A stretch of DNA of 64,000 bases. Source: Chitinophaga sp. CF118 (GTDB lineage: Bacteria > Bacteroidota > Bacteroidia > Chitinophagales > Chitinophagaceae). Position 1 is the stretch's first letter. Every line of letters starts with the position of its first letter. The translations under genes and the position numbers were made by a program. The stretch spans positions 62,001-126,000 of the forward strand of contig NZ_FOMK01000013.1 in assembly GCF_900112615.1 (NCBI RefSeq). The letters run 5' to 3'. Under the pieces are notes generated by a model. The model worked only from the letters and a program-made list of their open reading frames with translations, was not told the DNA's origin and searched no databases. This document shows, one piece after another, positions 18,101-25,376 of the stretch.

Positions 18101-18278
18101 GGGAGCCCTGAAGTATGTTAAGATATCCGCCACTGGCAATAACATCTTCACATTTACCAACTATCTGGGATATGATCCTGAGTTCAGTGCTTCCAGTAGT
18201 TTATTTACACAAGGAATTGATGTAGGACTTGAACCACAATTCAGAACAATACAACTTGGAGTAAGGATTGGCTTATAA
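15168..18278 (+). CDS. SusC/RagA-family TonB-dependent outer-membrane transporter (second pair)
   Basis: 1036 residues. Signal peptide 1-19 (K-L-K-A-Q). Residues about 22-95 are a regulatory-like beta-sandwich (V-R-G-V-I-K-E-A, L-P-G-I-N-I-S-V-P-G, N-E-K-G-F-F-R-I). The plug follows with L-Q-G-R-A-A-G-L-N-V-V, F-L-R-G-Y-T-S-L-Y, P-L-I-V-V-D-G-M-I and V-I-K-D-G-T-S-T-Y-G-T-R-G-A-N-G-V-I-L. The barrel contains the usual R-F-N-A-D-L-N-L, D-G-S-S-R-F-G and L-R-A-S-Y-G-K-V-G motifs. No STN domain. It starts 5 bp after the FAS1 lipoprotein and is followed 19 bp later by its SusD partner. It probably imports a different size class or side chain of the same polysaccharide as the first pair. Confidence 0.95.
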   Translation: MRIFTIVLFIILISFKLKAQDSVRGVIKEAATGIPLPGINISVPGYSAAITNEKGFFRIKVPGYDAILTVSGQGYQVKEIVLKGRHTVTASLREESFNSVYDDATLPFGKRPQNHISYSIASVNTDDKWQRISESPESYLQGRAAGLNVVRRSGTPGIGADLFLRGYTSLYATNKPLIVVDGMIYDINEYGGSLITGHVNNPLADIDIKDIDNFTVIKDGTSTYGTRGANGVILITTSRTKELATKIDFAASGGFNAAVSKLPVMGAGDYRIYLSDLLKSSGLTDAQISEKPYMNDNLNPDYNRYHYNTDWQKKIMSNSYNQQYYLKVSGGDDIAVYGLSLGYLKQAGIIDNTDLSRYQTRFNADLNLSAKLKTSVNLAFTSNQQRGKNQGIANKTNPLYLGLVKAPFLPTQVVSDEGIESPSLADYDIFNVSNPAAIIENMQAVNKNYRFSGSINFRYQLNKSVNLQTLLGVTYDKVRENFFIPERGVAPDTLSNGVAYNRSASNVERFYALYNDTRFSYSHTFNQVHHFSANAGIRFNNNNSESDYGFGYNSATDEFVSVGMGQSQLRQIGGGVGKWNWLNTYVNADYALLNKYFLSFNMAIDGSSRFGKQAPGALTIGMNKYAVMPSVAAGWLISSESFLSGANFIEVLKLRASYGKVGNDDIGNYTARQYYISQNLLGMQGLVRGNIGNPNLKWETVEKMNAGLDASFLNERLNISVDVFNNNTTDMLTVEPVKTVTGFKSVITNSSAMKTRGFELTVSGRIVDRNFKWDMGLNVARYENEITKIPGNRILTSYANATILTEKGHPANQFYGYKTNGVFISDEEALSSGLTHIRADGTTAPFAGGDIRFIDKNGDHLINDDDRQVIGNPNPSLTGMFSNMISWKRWSLDAVFTFSKGNDIYNYTRANIESMSDAGNQSLAMVNRWRADGQVTAIPRTAWGDPSGNARFSDRWIEDGSYLRLRTMSITYNLPLKRGALKYVKISATGNNIFTFTNYLGYDPEFSASSSLFTQGIDVGLEPQFRTIQLGVRIGL

Positions 18279-18297
18279 CTTTTATAAAAGACAGAAT

Positions 18298-20043
18298 ATG
18301 AAAATATTATTTCCCGGCCTGGTGCTTTGCATAAGCCTGTTTTCATGCAATAAAATATTTGATATAAAGCCGGAAGAGACACTGGATCACGAGCAGACAT
18401 ATCGTGATGTACATGATGCAGATGCAGCAGTGGTAGGTATTTACGGTAAGTTTATGACCCTTGCAGATCGTCTTGTGATTTTAAATGAATTAAGAGCCGA
18501 CCTGGTAGATGTAACGCAGACGACTACTGATAAATACCTGCAGGAATTGAGCACACACAGTGTTACCGCAGATAATCCTTATGCAGATCCCAGGCCTTTT
18601 TATGAAGTGATCCTGAACTGCAATGATGCACTCGCTAATTTTGACATCATGCTGCGGGATAAGAGAATGACTGTAAACGAGTATGGCTTGCGGTATTCAA
18701 CTGTGGGGGCTCTACGTTCATGGTTATATCTACAACTGGGTATTCAGTTTGGGAGTATTCCCTATATCACAGATCCGTTGGTGAGTGTAAATGACCTCAA
18801 GGATCAGTCGAAATTTCCCCTGGTAACATTTGATGAACTGTTGGATAAGCTCGTATCATTTACTGAGGGGCTGCCAAATAAGTTGCCCTTCCCATCAGGG
18901 ACATCATTGTTGACGACTGTAGACGCCTATAATACAGAGAAGTTTTTTATCAATATAAAATGCTTCCTGGGAGATCTGTATTTATGGAAAGGGAATTATT
19001 CGCAGGCTGCTCTTAATTATCAATACATCATGAACTATGGGGATATTCTTTATCCTGCTAAAAACAGTGAGCAATGGTATGAAACTTATAAGCTGGCTTA
19101 TACGGCAAATCTTTATGGTGGAAATTGGCGTAATATTTTCAGTCAGCCTTATGGAGAGCGTTATTCAAATTACGAGATTATCTGGAACCTGCCTTTCGAT
19201 AAGAATTTTGATCCGCAAAACCCTTTTATAGACCTGTTTGATAATACGAAAGGAAAGTATCTGCTTAAACCTTCGGAGCTGGCTATAAAGAACTGGAACG
19301 ATCAGGTACGTACAGGCGATGCAGTTGGAAATAATACACCTGTTGATTTGAGGGGGCCGGGCGCTTCCTGGAAAATGAGCAGTTCACAACCTGTAATCAA
19401 CAAATTCACTTCCAACTTTAATCCGTTGCAACCCTTTGAAACCAATAGTAAGTGGATCCTCTACCGTGCTGCGATGTTGCATCTCCGTTATGCAGAAGCA
19501 GCTAACCGTGATGGGAGGGATAAGCTGGCATATGCCCTGTTAAATGCAGGAATCAAAAATACCTATGATCCCGTTTACATGGCTACAGGTGTTAGCGGCG
19601 GGGAAGGCCGTAATGTTACGGATATTGAGCAAACCTTCGATATCCCGCCTTATGATTTTGATGCGAGAGATGGGAACTATCCTCAATACAGAAACACCTG
19701 GTATCGTAATACCGGTATCAGAGGTAGGGTAACTTTAAAGCCGGAAAGGATCGACTCCGCCAGTTATTTTGATATGAGCAGCAAACAGGTTACAGACAGG
19801 AATGGGCTAATACTTCATATGGAAGATAAGCTGCTGGCAGAAGATGCACTTGAACTGGCGTTTGAAGGAAACCGGTGGGCTGATCTGCTGCGTGTTGCTC
19901 TACGCCGGCAGGCCAGTGATCCTGCTTATCTGGCCAATAAGGTTGCCGCTAAATTTGAAGCAGCAAATGATGGTCAGGCTGGTGCTGTGAGATCAAAGTT
20001 AATGGACAAACAAAATTGGTATCTCCCATTCCGTTGGGAATAA
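18298..20043 (+). CDS. SusD/RagB-family lipoprotein (second pair)
   Basis: 581 residues from the ATG at 18298; a longer in-frame start at 18268 would overlap the SusC end and lacks a signal peptide. Lipoprotein signal ends L-F-S-C with Cys17, followed by N-K-I-F-D-I-K-P-E-E. SusD features include D-A-A-V-V-G-I-Y-G, the L-N-E-L-R-A-D-L segment, A-L-R-S-W-L-Y-L-Q-L-G-I-Q-F-G-S-I-P-Y, L-G-D-L-Y-L-W-K-G-N-Y, A-A-M-L-H-L-R-Y-A-E-A-A-N-R and L-A-E-D-A-L-E-L-A-F-E-G-N-R-W-A-D-L-L-R. Somewhat longer than average because of insertions around residues 240-460. It acts with the SusC just upstream. Confidence 0.94.
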   Translation: MKILFPGLVLCISLFSCNKIFDIKPEETLDHEQTYRDVHDADAAVVGIYGKFMTLADRLVILNELRADLVDVTQTTTDKYLQELSTHSVTADNPYADPRPFYEVILNCNDALANFDIMLRDKRMTVNEYGLRYSTVGALRSWLYLQLGIQFGSIPYITDPLVSVNDLKDQSKFPLVTFDELLDKLVSFTEGLPNKLPFPSGTSLLTTVDAYNTEKFFINIKCFLGDLYLWKGNYSQAALNYQYIMNYGDILYPAKNSEQWYETYKLAYTANLYGGNWRNIFSQPYGERYSNYEIIWNLPFDKNFDPQNPFIDLFDNTKGKYLLKPSELAIKNWNDQVRTGDAVGNNTPVDLRGPGASWKMSSSQPVINKFTSNFNPLQPFETNSKWILYRAAMLHLRYAEAANRDGRDKLAYALLNAGIKNTYDPVYMATGVSGGEGRNVTDIEQTFDIPPYDFDARDGNYPQYRNTWYRNTGIRGRVTLKPERIDSASYFDMSSKQVTDRNGLILHMEDKLLAEDALELAFEGNRWADLLRVALRRQASDPAYLANKVAAKFEAANDGQAGAVRSKLMDKQNWYLPFRWE

Positions 20044-20056
20044 TTTACTGAACAAT

Positions 20057-21877
20057 ATGAAGCAAGTATTTATAGTTATTTTCCTTTGTTATTTACTACC
20101 GGCACGTGCGCAGCGATTGATGGAAAACATTGATCGTGGTGTTGTTGCTATTCACGGAGAAGAAGGAAAAGTATATATCGGATGGAGAATGCTGATCAAC
20201 GATCCTGAAAACATAGCGTTTAATGTGTACAGGAAAACGGGTAACAAAGTTGCTATAAAACTGAATGCTAAACCCATTACAGAAAGTACTAACTATGTTG
20301 ACGAGAACGCAGACCCGACGGAACAGAATGAGTATTTTGTAAAAACTGTTCTCAAAGGAAAGGAAGAGCCTACCCGTGGTACTTTTATCTTAAAAGTTAA
20401 TGCCCCATCTTATCTCTCTATCCCATTAAAAACTCCGCCGGGATATACTCCTAACGATGTTTCTGTTGGTGATCTGGATGGGGATGGTCAATATGATATC
20501 GTATTGCATCAGGTTGGACGCGGCCGTGATAATGCTTCTCCCGGTCTTACAGATCCTCCCGTTTTCCAGGCGTATAAAATGGATGGCACGCTGTTGTGGG
20601 AAATCAATCTTGGGAAGAATATCCGGGAAGGAGCACATTATACCCAGTTTATGGTGTACGATCTTGATGGAGATGGCATCGCTGAATTTACCTGTAAGAC
20701 TGCTGATGGCACCATAGATGGAAAAGGGAAAGTAATAGGAGATAGCAGCAAAGACTGGCGGGATCTTACCCCTAACACGGCTAAATATGGTAAGATCCTG
20801 GACGGCCCGGAATACTTTACCATTTTTAGTGGTCGGACGGGTGAGGCACTTGCTACTACAGATTATATTCCTGCGCGGGGAGATATTGGCAGTTGGGGTG
20901 GCATTGGTGGCAATGGCAAAAATGACAATACCGGCAACAGGGTAGACCGGTTCACTGCCTGTATCGCTTACCTTGATGGTATACATCCCAGTGTGGTTAT
21001 GTGCCGGGGATATTATGGCAGAATCGTAATGGCCGCCTGGGATTGGCAAAATGGTAAACTAACCTCCCGTTGGGTATTTGATTCTAAAGATGGCACAAAT
21101 CCCTACTCCGGTATGGGTAATCATAACCTGAGTGTTGCAGATGTAGATAACGATGGGAAAGACGAAATTATCTTCGGATCTATGTGTGTGGATGATAATG
21201 GGAAAGGATTATATACAACAGGGTTACGTCATGGAGATGCGATTCATGTAGGCGACCTGGACCCTGATCATCCGGGACTGGAAGTATTTGGAATCCATGA
21301 AATAGAAGAGGGGACCAAAGGACCGGGAGCTGTTTTATATGATGCCAGAACCGGGGAAATCCTTTATAAAGGATCGATGAACGAGGATGTAGGAAGAGGG
21401 GTAGCAGAGAACATTGATCCTGATCAGAAAGGAGCACAAATGTGGTGGTCTCGCTCAAAGGGTTTGCATGATGTAAAAGGGAATGTTGTAGGAGAAGCGC
21501 CAGCCGGTACCAATTTCCTGATCTGGTGGGATGCAGATCTTTCCCGTGAATTACTGGATGGTAATCATATCGATAAATATAAAAAAGGAAGGATTTTTAC
21601 GGCTGATGGATGTGTATCCAATAACGGTACCAAGGCCACTCCTGCGTTGAGTGCTGATCTCTTTGGCGACTGGCGGGAAGAACTGATTCTTCGAACTGCC
21701 GATAACCAGAGCCTGCGTATCTACACAACTACAATTCTTACTAAATACCGCATCCCTGCATTGATGCAGAATCCGCAATACCGGCTGAGTATTGCCTGGC
21801 AGAATGTGGGCTACAATCAACCACCACATACCAGTTTTTATCTGGGAACAGGTATGAAGTATCCTGTTATCAAATAA
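20057..21877 (+). CDS. Rhamnogalacturonan lyase, polysaccharide lyase family 11
   Basis: 606 residues, the usual PL11 length. Signal peptide 1-18 (L-P-A-R-A-Q). The N-terminal beta-domain begins R-L-M-E-N-I-D-R-G-V-V-A, then I-G-W-R-M-L and F-N-V-Y-R. The eight-bladed propeller starts with V-S-V-G-D-L-D-G-D-G-Q-Y-D and contains Ca-binding-like D-x-D-x-D-G loops (Y-D-L-D-G-D-G-I-A-E-F, V-A-D-V-D-N-D-G-K-D-E). The segments C-K-T-A-D-G-T, G-G-I-G-G-N-G, M-C-R-G-Y-Y and G-R-G-V-A-E-N-I-D are characteristic of the YesW/YesX group. These enzymes cleave rhamnogalacturonan I by beta-elimination, and this is the only intact catalytic gene in the PUL. It follows SusD by 13 bp and points to pectin (RG-I) as substrate of the locus. 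Confidence 0.9.
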   Translation: MKQVFIVIFLCYLLPARAQRLMENIDRGVVAIHGEEGKVYIGWRMLINDPENIAFNVYRKTGNKVAIKLNAKPITESTNYVDENADPTEQNEYFVKTVLKGKEEPTRGTFILKVNAPSYLSIPLKTPPGYTPNDVSVGDLDGDGQYDIVLHQVGRGRDNASPGLTDPPVFQAYKMDGTLLWEINLGKNIREGAHYTQFMVYDLDGDGIAEFTCKTADGTIDGKGKVIGDSSKDWRDLTPNTAKYGKILDGPEYFTIFSGRTGEALATTDYIPARGDIGSWGGIGGNGKNDNTGNRVDRFTACIAYLDGIHPSVVMCRGYYGRIVMAAWDWQNGKLTSRWVFDSKDGTNPYSGMGNHNLSVADVDNDGKDEIIFGSMCVDDNGKGLYTTGLRHGDAIHVGDLDPDHPGLEVFGIHEIEEGTKGPGAVLYDARTGEILYKGSMNEDVGRGVAENIDPDQKGAQMWWSRSKGLHDVKGNVVGEAPAGTNFLIWWDADLSRELLDGNHIDKYKKGRIFTADGCVSNNGTKATPALSADLFGDWREELILRTADNQSLRIYTTTILTKYRIPALMQNPQYRLSIAWQNVGYNQPPHTSFYLGTGMKYPVIK

Positions 21878-21889
21878 TTTATTATGTTT

Positions 21890-21905
21890 AAGGGGTCATC
21901 CCCTT
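21890..21905 (+). terminator. Weak hairpin after the PUL
   Basis: AAGGGG-TCAT-CCCCTT forms a 6-bp stem with a 4-base loop 12 bp after the lyase stop codon. Only TTTA follows rather than a T-run, so termination at this site is possible but not secure. Confidence 0.35.
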
Positions 21906-21938
21906 TACCTACAAGTTGGAGGCTGCAAAATCAATCAT

Positions 21939-22169
21939 ATGGCTTTCGACTTTTACAAAGAATACAAGAATTACTCAACGGAGGAGTTGCTTAAGATTTC
22001 CCTGCAACCAGGAAGATATACTGACGAGGCCATATTAACAGCTAAACAAATACTTGAAAGCCGGGAAGTATCTGCTGAGGATAACCGGAATGCCAGGCGA
22101 CACGTGGAATTCCAGGAATTGGCAGCTGCTTCAAAAAGAGAGCGAAGCTCAGCTTTCATCATATTTTGA
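21939..22169 (+). CDS. Small hypothetical protein, probably a truncated gene
   Basis: 76 residues beginning M-A-F-D-F-Y-K-E-Y-K-N-Y-S-T-E-E-L-L-K-I, a helical segment with T-A-K-Q-I-L-E-S-R-E-V in the middle. This style of N terminus is seen in longer Bacteroidota proteins in which it precedes other domains (recollection, not searched). The reading frame degrades near the end (S-S-A-F-I-I-F) and a second open frame (+1) runs on from 22054 to 22257, so a frameshift or truncation is plausible. No signal peptide and no known domain. It may be a remnant left where accessory DNA inserted after the PUL. Confidence 0.45.
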   Translation: MAFDFYKEYKNYSTEELLKISLQPGRYTDEAILTAKQILESREVSAEDNRNARRHVEFQELAAASKRERSSAFIIF

Positions 22170-22653
22170 TGGTACAGCGCGATTATTTTATATTCCAAAA
22201 GACGGCTGGGAATGTTTTTCAATTACGTTCGTGCAGCTTTTTAGGCTGTTCGTGTAAGTTTTTCGTGATGCCCGTGTAGTTTTCCGGAATTGGAAATGAA
22301 TGAATACTTATATTGTAATAACGATGATAGTCAATGTATAAGCTGTTATTTCATTCATTCATCATTAAACCCGTTTAAATGGAAAAGACCCAAAAAATAT
22401 CTGAAGTTAAGGGTAAGTTGATAGCAAGTTCGTAGTGAGTTCGTAGTTGCAACACACCTGCAACACACCTGGAACACTCCTTGAACACTCTTAGAGCACA
22501 AACAGGTGCTCAAACAGTGCTCAGGTTGGGATCTGTCTGTGATCCAACCCCAATCTCGCAGCCTTGGCAGAGCGATCTTGCACCTTGGATGCCAGGAAGA
22601 ATTATCTACTGTGGTTCGTGGCGGCAATTTATTTAGAGTCAGGTAATAGATCC
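22170..22653. other. Gene-free region containing the 11-bp repeat array
   Basis: About 480 bp without a credible gene. Its middle holds the 11-bp repeat array and the hairpin described separately (22414-22549). The first 240 bp are T-rich with no recognised element. Confidence 0.5.
22414..22549. repeat. Array of degenerate 11-bp repeats ending in a hairpin
   Basis: Units read TAAGTTGATAG, CAAGTTCGTAG, TGAGTTCGTAG (22414-22446), a 3-bp TTG, then CAACACACCTG twice, GAACACTCCTT, GAACACTCTTA, GAGCACAAACA, GGTGCTCAAAC and AGTGCTCAGGT (22450-22526). The 11-bp step is kept throughout while the sequence drifts. It runs directly into a hairpin, GGTTGGGATC, a 7-base loop, then GATCCAACC (22524-22549). 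There are no unique spacers, so it is not a CRISPR array. Confidence 0.6.
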
Positions 22654-23160
22654 TTACTCAAGTACAATTCTGTTCTCAATTCTTAGCACGTAGCCTGTAT
22701 CAGTAAGAAACTGTTCCATTCTCCTTGTCTGACTCTCCTTGAACTTCGGATGCTCGCTATTGGCGATGTATGCTTTTTTTCTTCTGTATCCTTCTGATTC
22801 GTCAGTATCTTCAAAATATGAAATACTAGTTCTAAGCTGTTTTTCTGCATCTTTTACCCACATGTTACCTATTGCTCCACGTTCCTTCAATTCGACAAAA
22901 ATCACATTAGAATCATAAGTCAAAACACCATCACACCGCTTATCCATGGTTTCGTTTTTCCGCTTCATTTCAATACAATTGTCTATAGCCGTAAAGGTTG
23001 TAGTATATTGGTCATCATTAACCACAACAGCAACCCATTTGGCCCCATCACTCTCGTCAATATAAGCGGGATTTTTTTTCGGTGGAGGATCATCGCAAAG
23101 GCCGAAAAGTTTTTTATTTGAGTGAGTTTGGCAGTTTACAGCATTAAATTCAATACTCAT
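22654..23160 (-). CDS. PD-(D/E)XK nuclease-like protein coupled to the ATPase
   Basis: 168 residues with no signal peptide. The core carries a PD-(D/E)XK-like arrangement: Asp77 in R-C-D-G-V-L-T, then Glu90 and Lys92 in V-I-F-V-E-L-K-E-R, spaced D-x12-E-x-K as in restriction-type nucleases. A helix with D-A-E-K-Q-L-R-T-S-I follows and could supply a motif glutamine. The N terminus has two cysteines (C10, C22) with conserved-looking D-D-P-P-P-K-K-N-P-A-Y. The start ATG overlaps the stop of the ATPase gene by four bases, which implies a fixed stoichiometry and joint function. Inference: the effector of a two-gene ATPase-nuclease module, probably anti-phage. Nuclease activity is predicted only from the motif. 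Confidence 0.55.
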   Translation of the reverse strand: MSIEFNAVNCQTHSNKKLFGLCDDPPPKKNPAYIDESDGAKWVAVVVNDDQYTTTFTAIDNCIEMKRKNETMDKRCDGVLTYDSNVIFVELKERGAIGNMWVKDAEKQLRTSISYFEDTDESEGYRRKKAYIANSEHPKFKESQTRRMEQFLTDTGYVLRIENRIVLE

Positions 23161-24395
23161 AAGGCTTGCTGGATTTCTAATAATTTGGCAAATAGCTCGT
23201 TGCTCTCGCCAAGCCTTTCATTTAATTCGTTTTCATCTGATGGTAAGCCGTTGTATGTTCCCAATTTATTGATTGAACCATCTTTCTTTAGTTCATAAAC
23301 TACCAAGTCGTCGGGTTTTATTGTTGATGCTAATGGAACTATTTCTTGAAGTTTACTTTGTAACTCATCACTTTGTATTCTCTCCTTTAGCATATTTGCT
23401 TTAACAGACAATGTTAGGTAATTAATCAGGTAAGGACTATGGGTTGTTATTATTAATTTGTTACCTGCATTAAAATTATTGAATTCTATCAAACGATTTA
23501 ATACTCCATGTTGTGAAACCGGGAAAAGATTTTGTTCAGGCTCCTCAACAATATTTACAAAAGCTGTTTTAGTAAATTCTTTTGCTATTTCTGATATTGC
23601 AATCCGTTTTTGTTCCTCTGTTAAATCTAAATTTTCATCTATGGACTTAAATCTTTTCCGAAACCTCTCTCTTTGATCGCTTGTCATTAGATCTTTAGTA
23701 GATTCACTTTGGTGTTTGACTGAATTCGATAGATACCAGGAAACAAGAAATAAAGGAACTAATGATTGAAAGCCACTCGAAGCTTCAGTTAATTTAATAC
23801 GATAATCTTTTCCTTTGAGATAAACTATATCATTCAGTTTATTGTATTCAACATACACTTCTTCATTTATAGGTAATAGCATCGGACCTTTCATTGCCTC
23901 TTTTGCATTGTCAAATTCTGTTACAAATTCTAACAGGTAATCAGAAGTTAATTTTAATGCTTTTGGTGTTCTGACATTTGCAATGAAATTTCTTTCTGCA
24001 GGTACATACATGATCTGAGGTAATGGGTAATCTCTATTGTTAGCATCTTCAATATAAAGAACGTCATTTTCAAAAGTGATGTTGAATGATTCTCCCCTAT
24101 AATCAATGAATGTTTTACTTTGATTATCATTCTCTGGAAAATAGTTTTCTAACCGGAAATAGGTAAGAAATTGATTTCTCAGTTTATTTTTTCTTGAAAA
24201 CCACTTTTGATCATAATCGCCTCTTGTAAGTGCTTTCTCCATCCACATGAAAGTAGTTAATAGTTTAGCAATCACACTTTTCCCGCTTCCTTGATTACCT
24301 ATAAAAACAGTAACCTTTTTCACATCAATCCAACCATCATTCTCCAGACACCCCTCTTTGATTGGACCGAAATTCTTTATTTTGATTTTGCTCAT
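23157..24395 (-). CDS. ABC/OLD-type AAA ATPase of a two-gene module
   Basis: 412 residues. It begins with I-K-I-K-N-F-G-P-I-K, the usual opening strand of OLD/RecF-like ATPases. Walker A is G-N-Q-G-S-G-K-S (residues 33-40). An ABC-signature-like E-A-S-S-G-F-Q-S-L lies near residue 205, Walker B is I-V-E-E-P-E-Q-N-L-F-P near 283-293, and the switch histidine is in I-I-T-T-H-S-P-Y-L near 327. After the ATPase core only about 80 residues follow, with no TOPRIM domain, so it differs from OLD nucleases and GajA. The catalytic role is presumably supplied by the coupled 168-aa protein. A charged insertion (about 215-270) lies between signature and Walker B. The general architecture recalls ATPases of split defence systems such as PARIS AriA, but the partner is different. 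Confidence 0.75.
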   Translation of the reverse strand: MSKIKIKNFGPIKEGCLENDGWIDVKKVTVFIGNQGSGKSVIAKLLTTFMWMEKALTRGDYDQKWFSRKNKLRNQFLTYFRLENYFPENDNQSKTFIDYRGESFNITFENDVLYIEDANNRDYPLPQIMYVPAERNFIANVRTPKALKLTSDYLLEFVTEFDNAKEAMKGPMLLPINEEVYVEYNKLNDIVYLKGKDYRIKLTEASSGFQSLVPLFLVSWYLSNSVKHQSESTKDLMTSDQRERFRKRFKSIDENLDLTEEQKRIAISEIAKEFTKTAFVNIVEEPEQNLFPVSQHGVLNRLIEFNNFNAGNKLIITTHSPYLINYLTLSVKANMLKERIQSDELQSKLQEIVPLASTIKPDDLVVYELKKDGSINKLGTYNGLPSDENELNERLGESNELFAKLLEIQQAL

Positions 24396-24489
24396 TTGTT
24401 TATTTAGAATTGAGTAAGTAATTATGGGGCCTATGAACCAATGGCCTATTCTTAAGCAGATTTTAAAGTTATAAAAATAGGTTTAGGTA

Positions 24490-24517
24490 CAAAAATACAT
24501 TATTATCCTCTCACCAA
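24490..24517 (-). promoter_or_regulatory. Predicted promoter of the ATPase-nuclease pair
   Basis: On the minus strand TTG (24517-24515) is followed after 17 bases by TATTTTTG (24497-24490), an exact TAnnTTTG -7 element. It lies about 95 bp before the ATPase ATG, leaving room for a leader. Spacing is slightly shorter than the usual 19-21 bp. Confidence 0.4.
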
Positions 24518-24571
24518 TCTGCGTTTCATAAATGCTTGCTAACCTTTTTCCCCCTTCTTTAGGTCCGACCT

Positions 24572-25105
24572 TCAACGGGCCACTTCACCTATCCGCTTGT
24601 AATAAAGGATAGTGCCGGTAAACCCGCCATGCGGTTTCAGCGCATAATCCGGGATCATTCCTGCCTTTTGAAAACCCAACTTCTCATAGAGTCCTGCGGC
24701 ACCTTCTTCTTCAGCTGTATCAAGATTCAGGAGTGTCTTGCCGAGGTTGATGGCTATACGTTCGGCTTCTTGCATGAGGGAGCGGGCAACGCCCTTACCG
24801 CGATGACTAACGCGGGTCATCATCTTGGCGATTTCGCCGCGGTGCGGCTGATTCGGCGGACAGTCAATGAGCAATGTAACTGTTCCAATCAGTTCATCGC
24901 CATCATAAGCTCCCAATACAATACGCTCGCCACGGTCTGCAGCTGCAAGAGAGTTTTCCCAGAAGGCAGTAGCTACCTGTGGATCCAGTGGATGCATGAA
25001 GCTAACGGAGCCGCCATGTGCTACAGTTTCGATAATAATGTCTGTAAGTGCGGAAATTATTTTTGGTTGGCTGGTAAGAGGAACAATGCTGAATTTTGAA
25101 TCCAT
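24572..25105 (-). CDS. GNAT-family N-acetyltransferase
   Basis: 177 residues covering one GNAT domain. Motif A is visible as M-M-T-R-V-S-H-R-G-K-G-V-A-R-S-L-M (the R-x-x-G-x-G/A acetyl-CoA pyrophosphate loop, around residues 95-115). It is followed by A-E-R-I-A-I-N-L-G-K-T-L-L-N-L-D-T and A-G-L-Y-E-K-L-G-F-Q-K-A-G (motif B). The central strand is L-I-G-T-V-T-L-L-I. The family transfers an acetyl group from acetyl-CoA to an amine; the substrate is unknown. Cytoplasmic. Standalone, between the ATPase module and the XRE regulator, all on the minus strand. Confidence 0.85.
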   Translation of the reverse strand: MDSKFSIVPLTSQPKIISALTDIIIETVAHGGSVSFMHPLDPQVATAFWENSLAAADRGERIVLGAYDGDELIGTVTLLIDCPPNQPHRGEIAKMMTRVSHRGKGVARSLMQEAERIAINLGKTLLNLDTAEEEGAAGLYEKLGFQKAGMIPDYALKPHGGFTGTILYYKRIGEVAR

Positions 25106-25160
25106 GTGATATAGTCTTTTCTAAATTTAGATTACAGATTTCTTTAGCTGTTAGTGAGAA

Positions 25161-25373
25161 TTAATGCTGTTTTCTTAATACCAGTAAATCTCTGGCTTCT
25201 ACCTCCAATGCATCTGCAATTGAAAATAGAGTTTCAATGGTTGGCTGCATGTTGTTGGTACACCATTTAGAAACCGAAGTCCGGTTTACATTTAGCGTTT
25301 CAGCAAGCCAATTATTCGTTTTACCCTTTTCAGCAAGTACTGCTTTTATTCTATTGAAGACTTTATCGCTCAT
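25161..25373 (-). CDS. XRE-family helix-turn-helix regulator
   Basis: 70 residues, essentially one HTH_3 domain: N-R-I-K-A-V-L-A-E-K-G-K-T-N-N-W-L-A-E-T-L-N-V-N, recognition helix R-T-S-V-S-K-W-C-T-N, then P-T-I-E-T-L-F-S-I-A-D-A-L-E-V-E-A-R-D-L-L. Such small regulators often control phage, toxin-antitoxin or mobile functions. A palindrome (ATTGCTTT-A-AAAGCATA, 25377-25393) lies 4 bp before its start codon, and a near-identical one stands before the divergent 129-aa gene, so it probably represses itself and its neighbour. Confidence 0.85.
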   Translation of the reverse strand: MSDKVFNRIKAVLAEKGKTNNWLAETLNVNRTSVSKWCTNNMQPTIETLFSIADALEVEARDLLVLRKQH

Positions 25374-25376
25374 AAT

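Noticed and set aside
20426..21049. Long minus-strand frame (207 codons) inside the PL11 lyase gene
   Set aside because: It lies wholly within a well-supported gene and shows no domain or signal; it is a shadow frame.
22414..22526. Possible CRISPR array
   Set aside because: Units are 11 bp, contiguous and degenerate, with no spacers and no cas genes nearby.
22355..22627. Open frame of 90 residues on the minus strand across the repeat array
   Set aside because: It runs through the 11-bp repeats and the hairpin, is rich in Cys and Arg in no recognisable pattern, and has no promoter or ribosome binding signal. It is more likely a by-product of the repeats.
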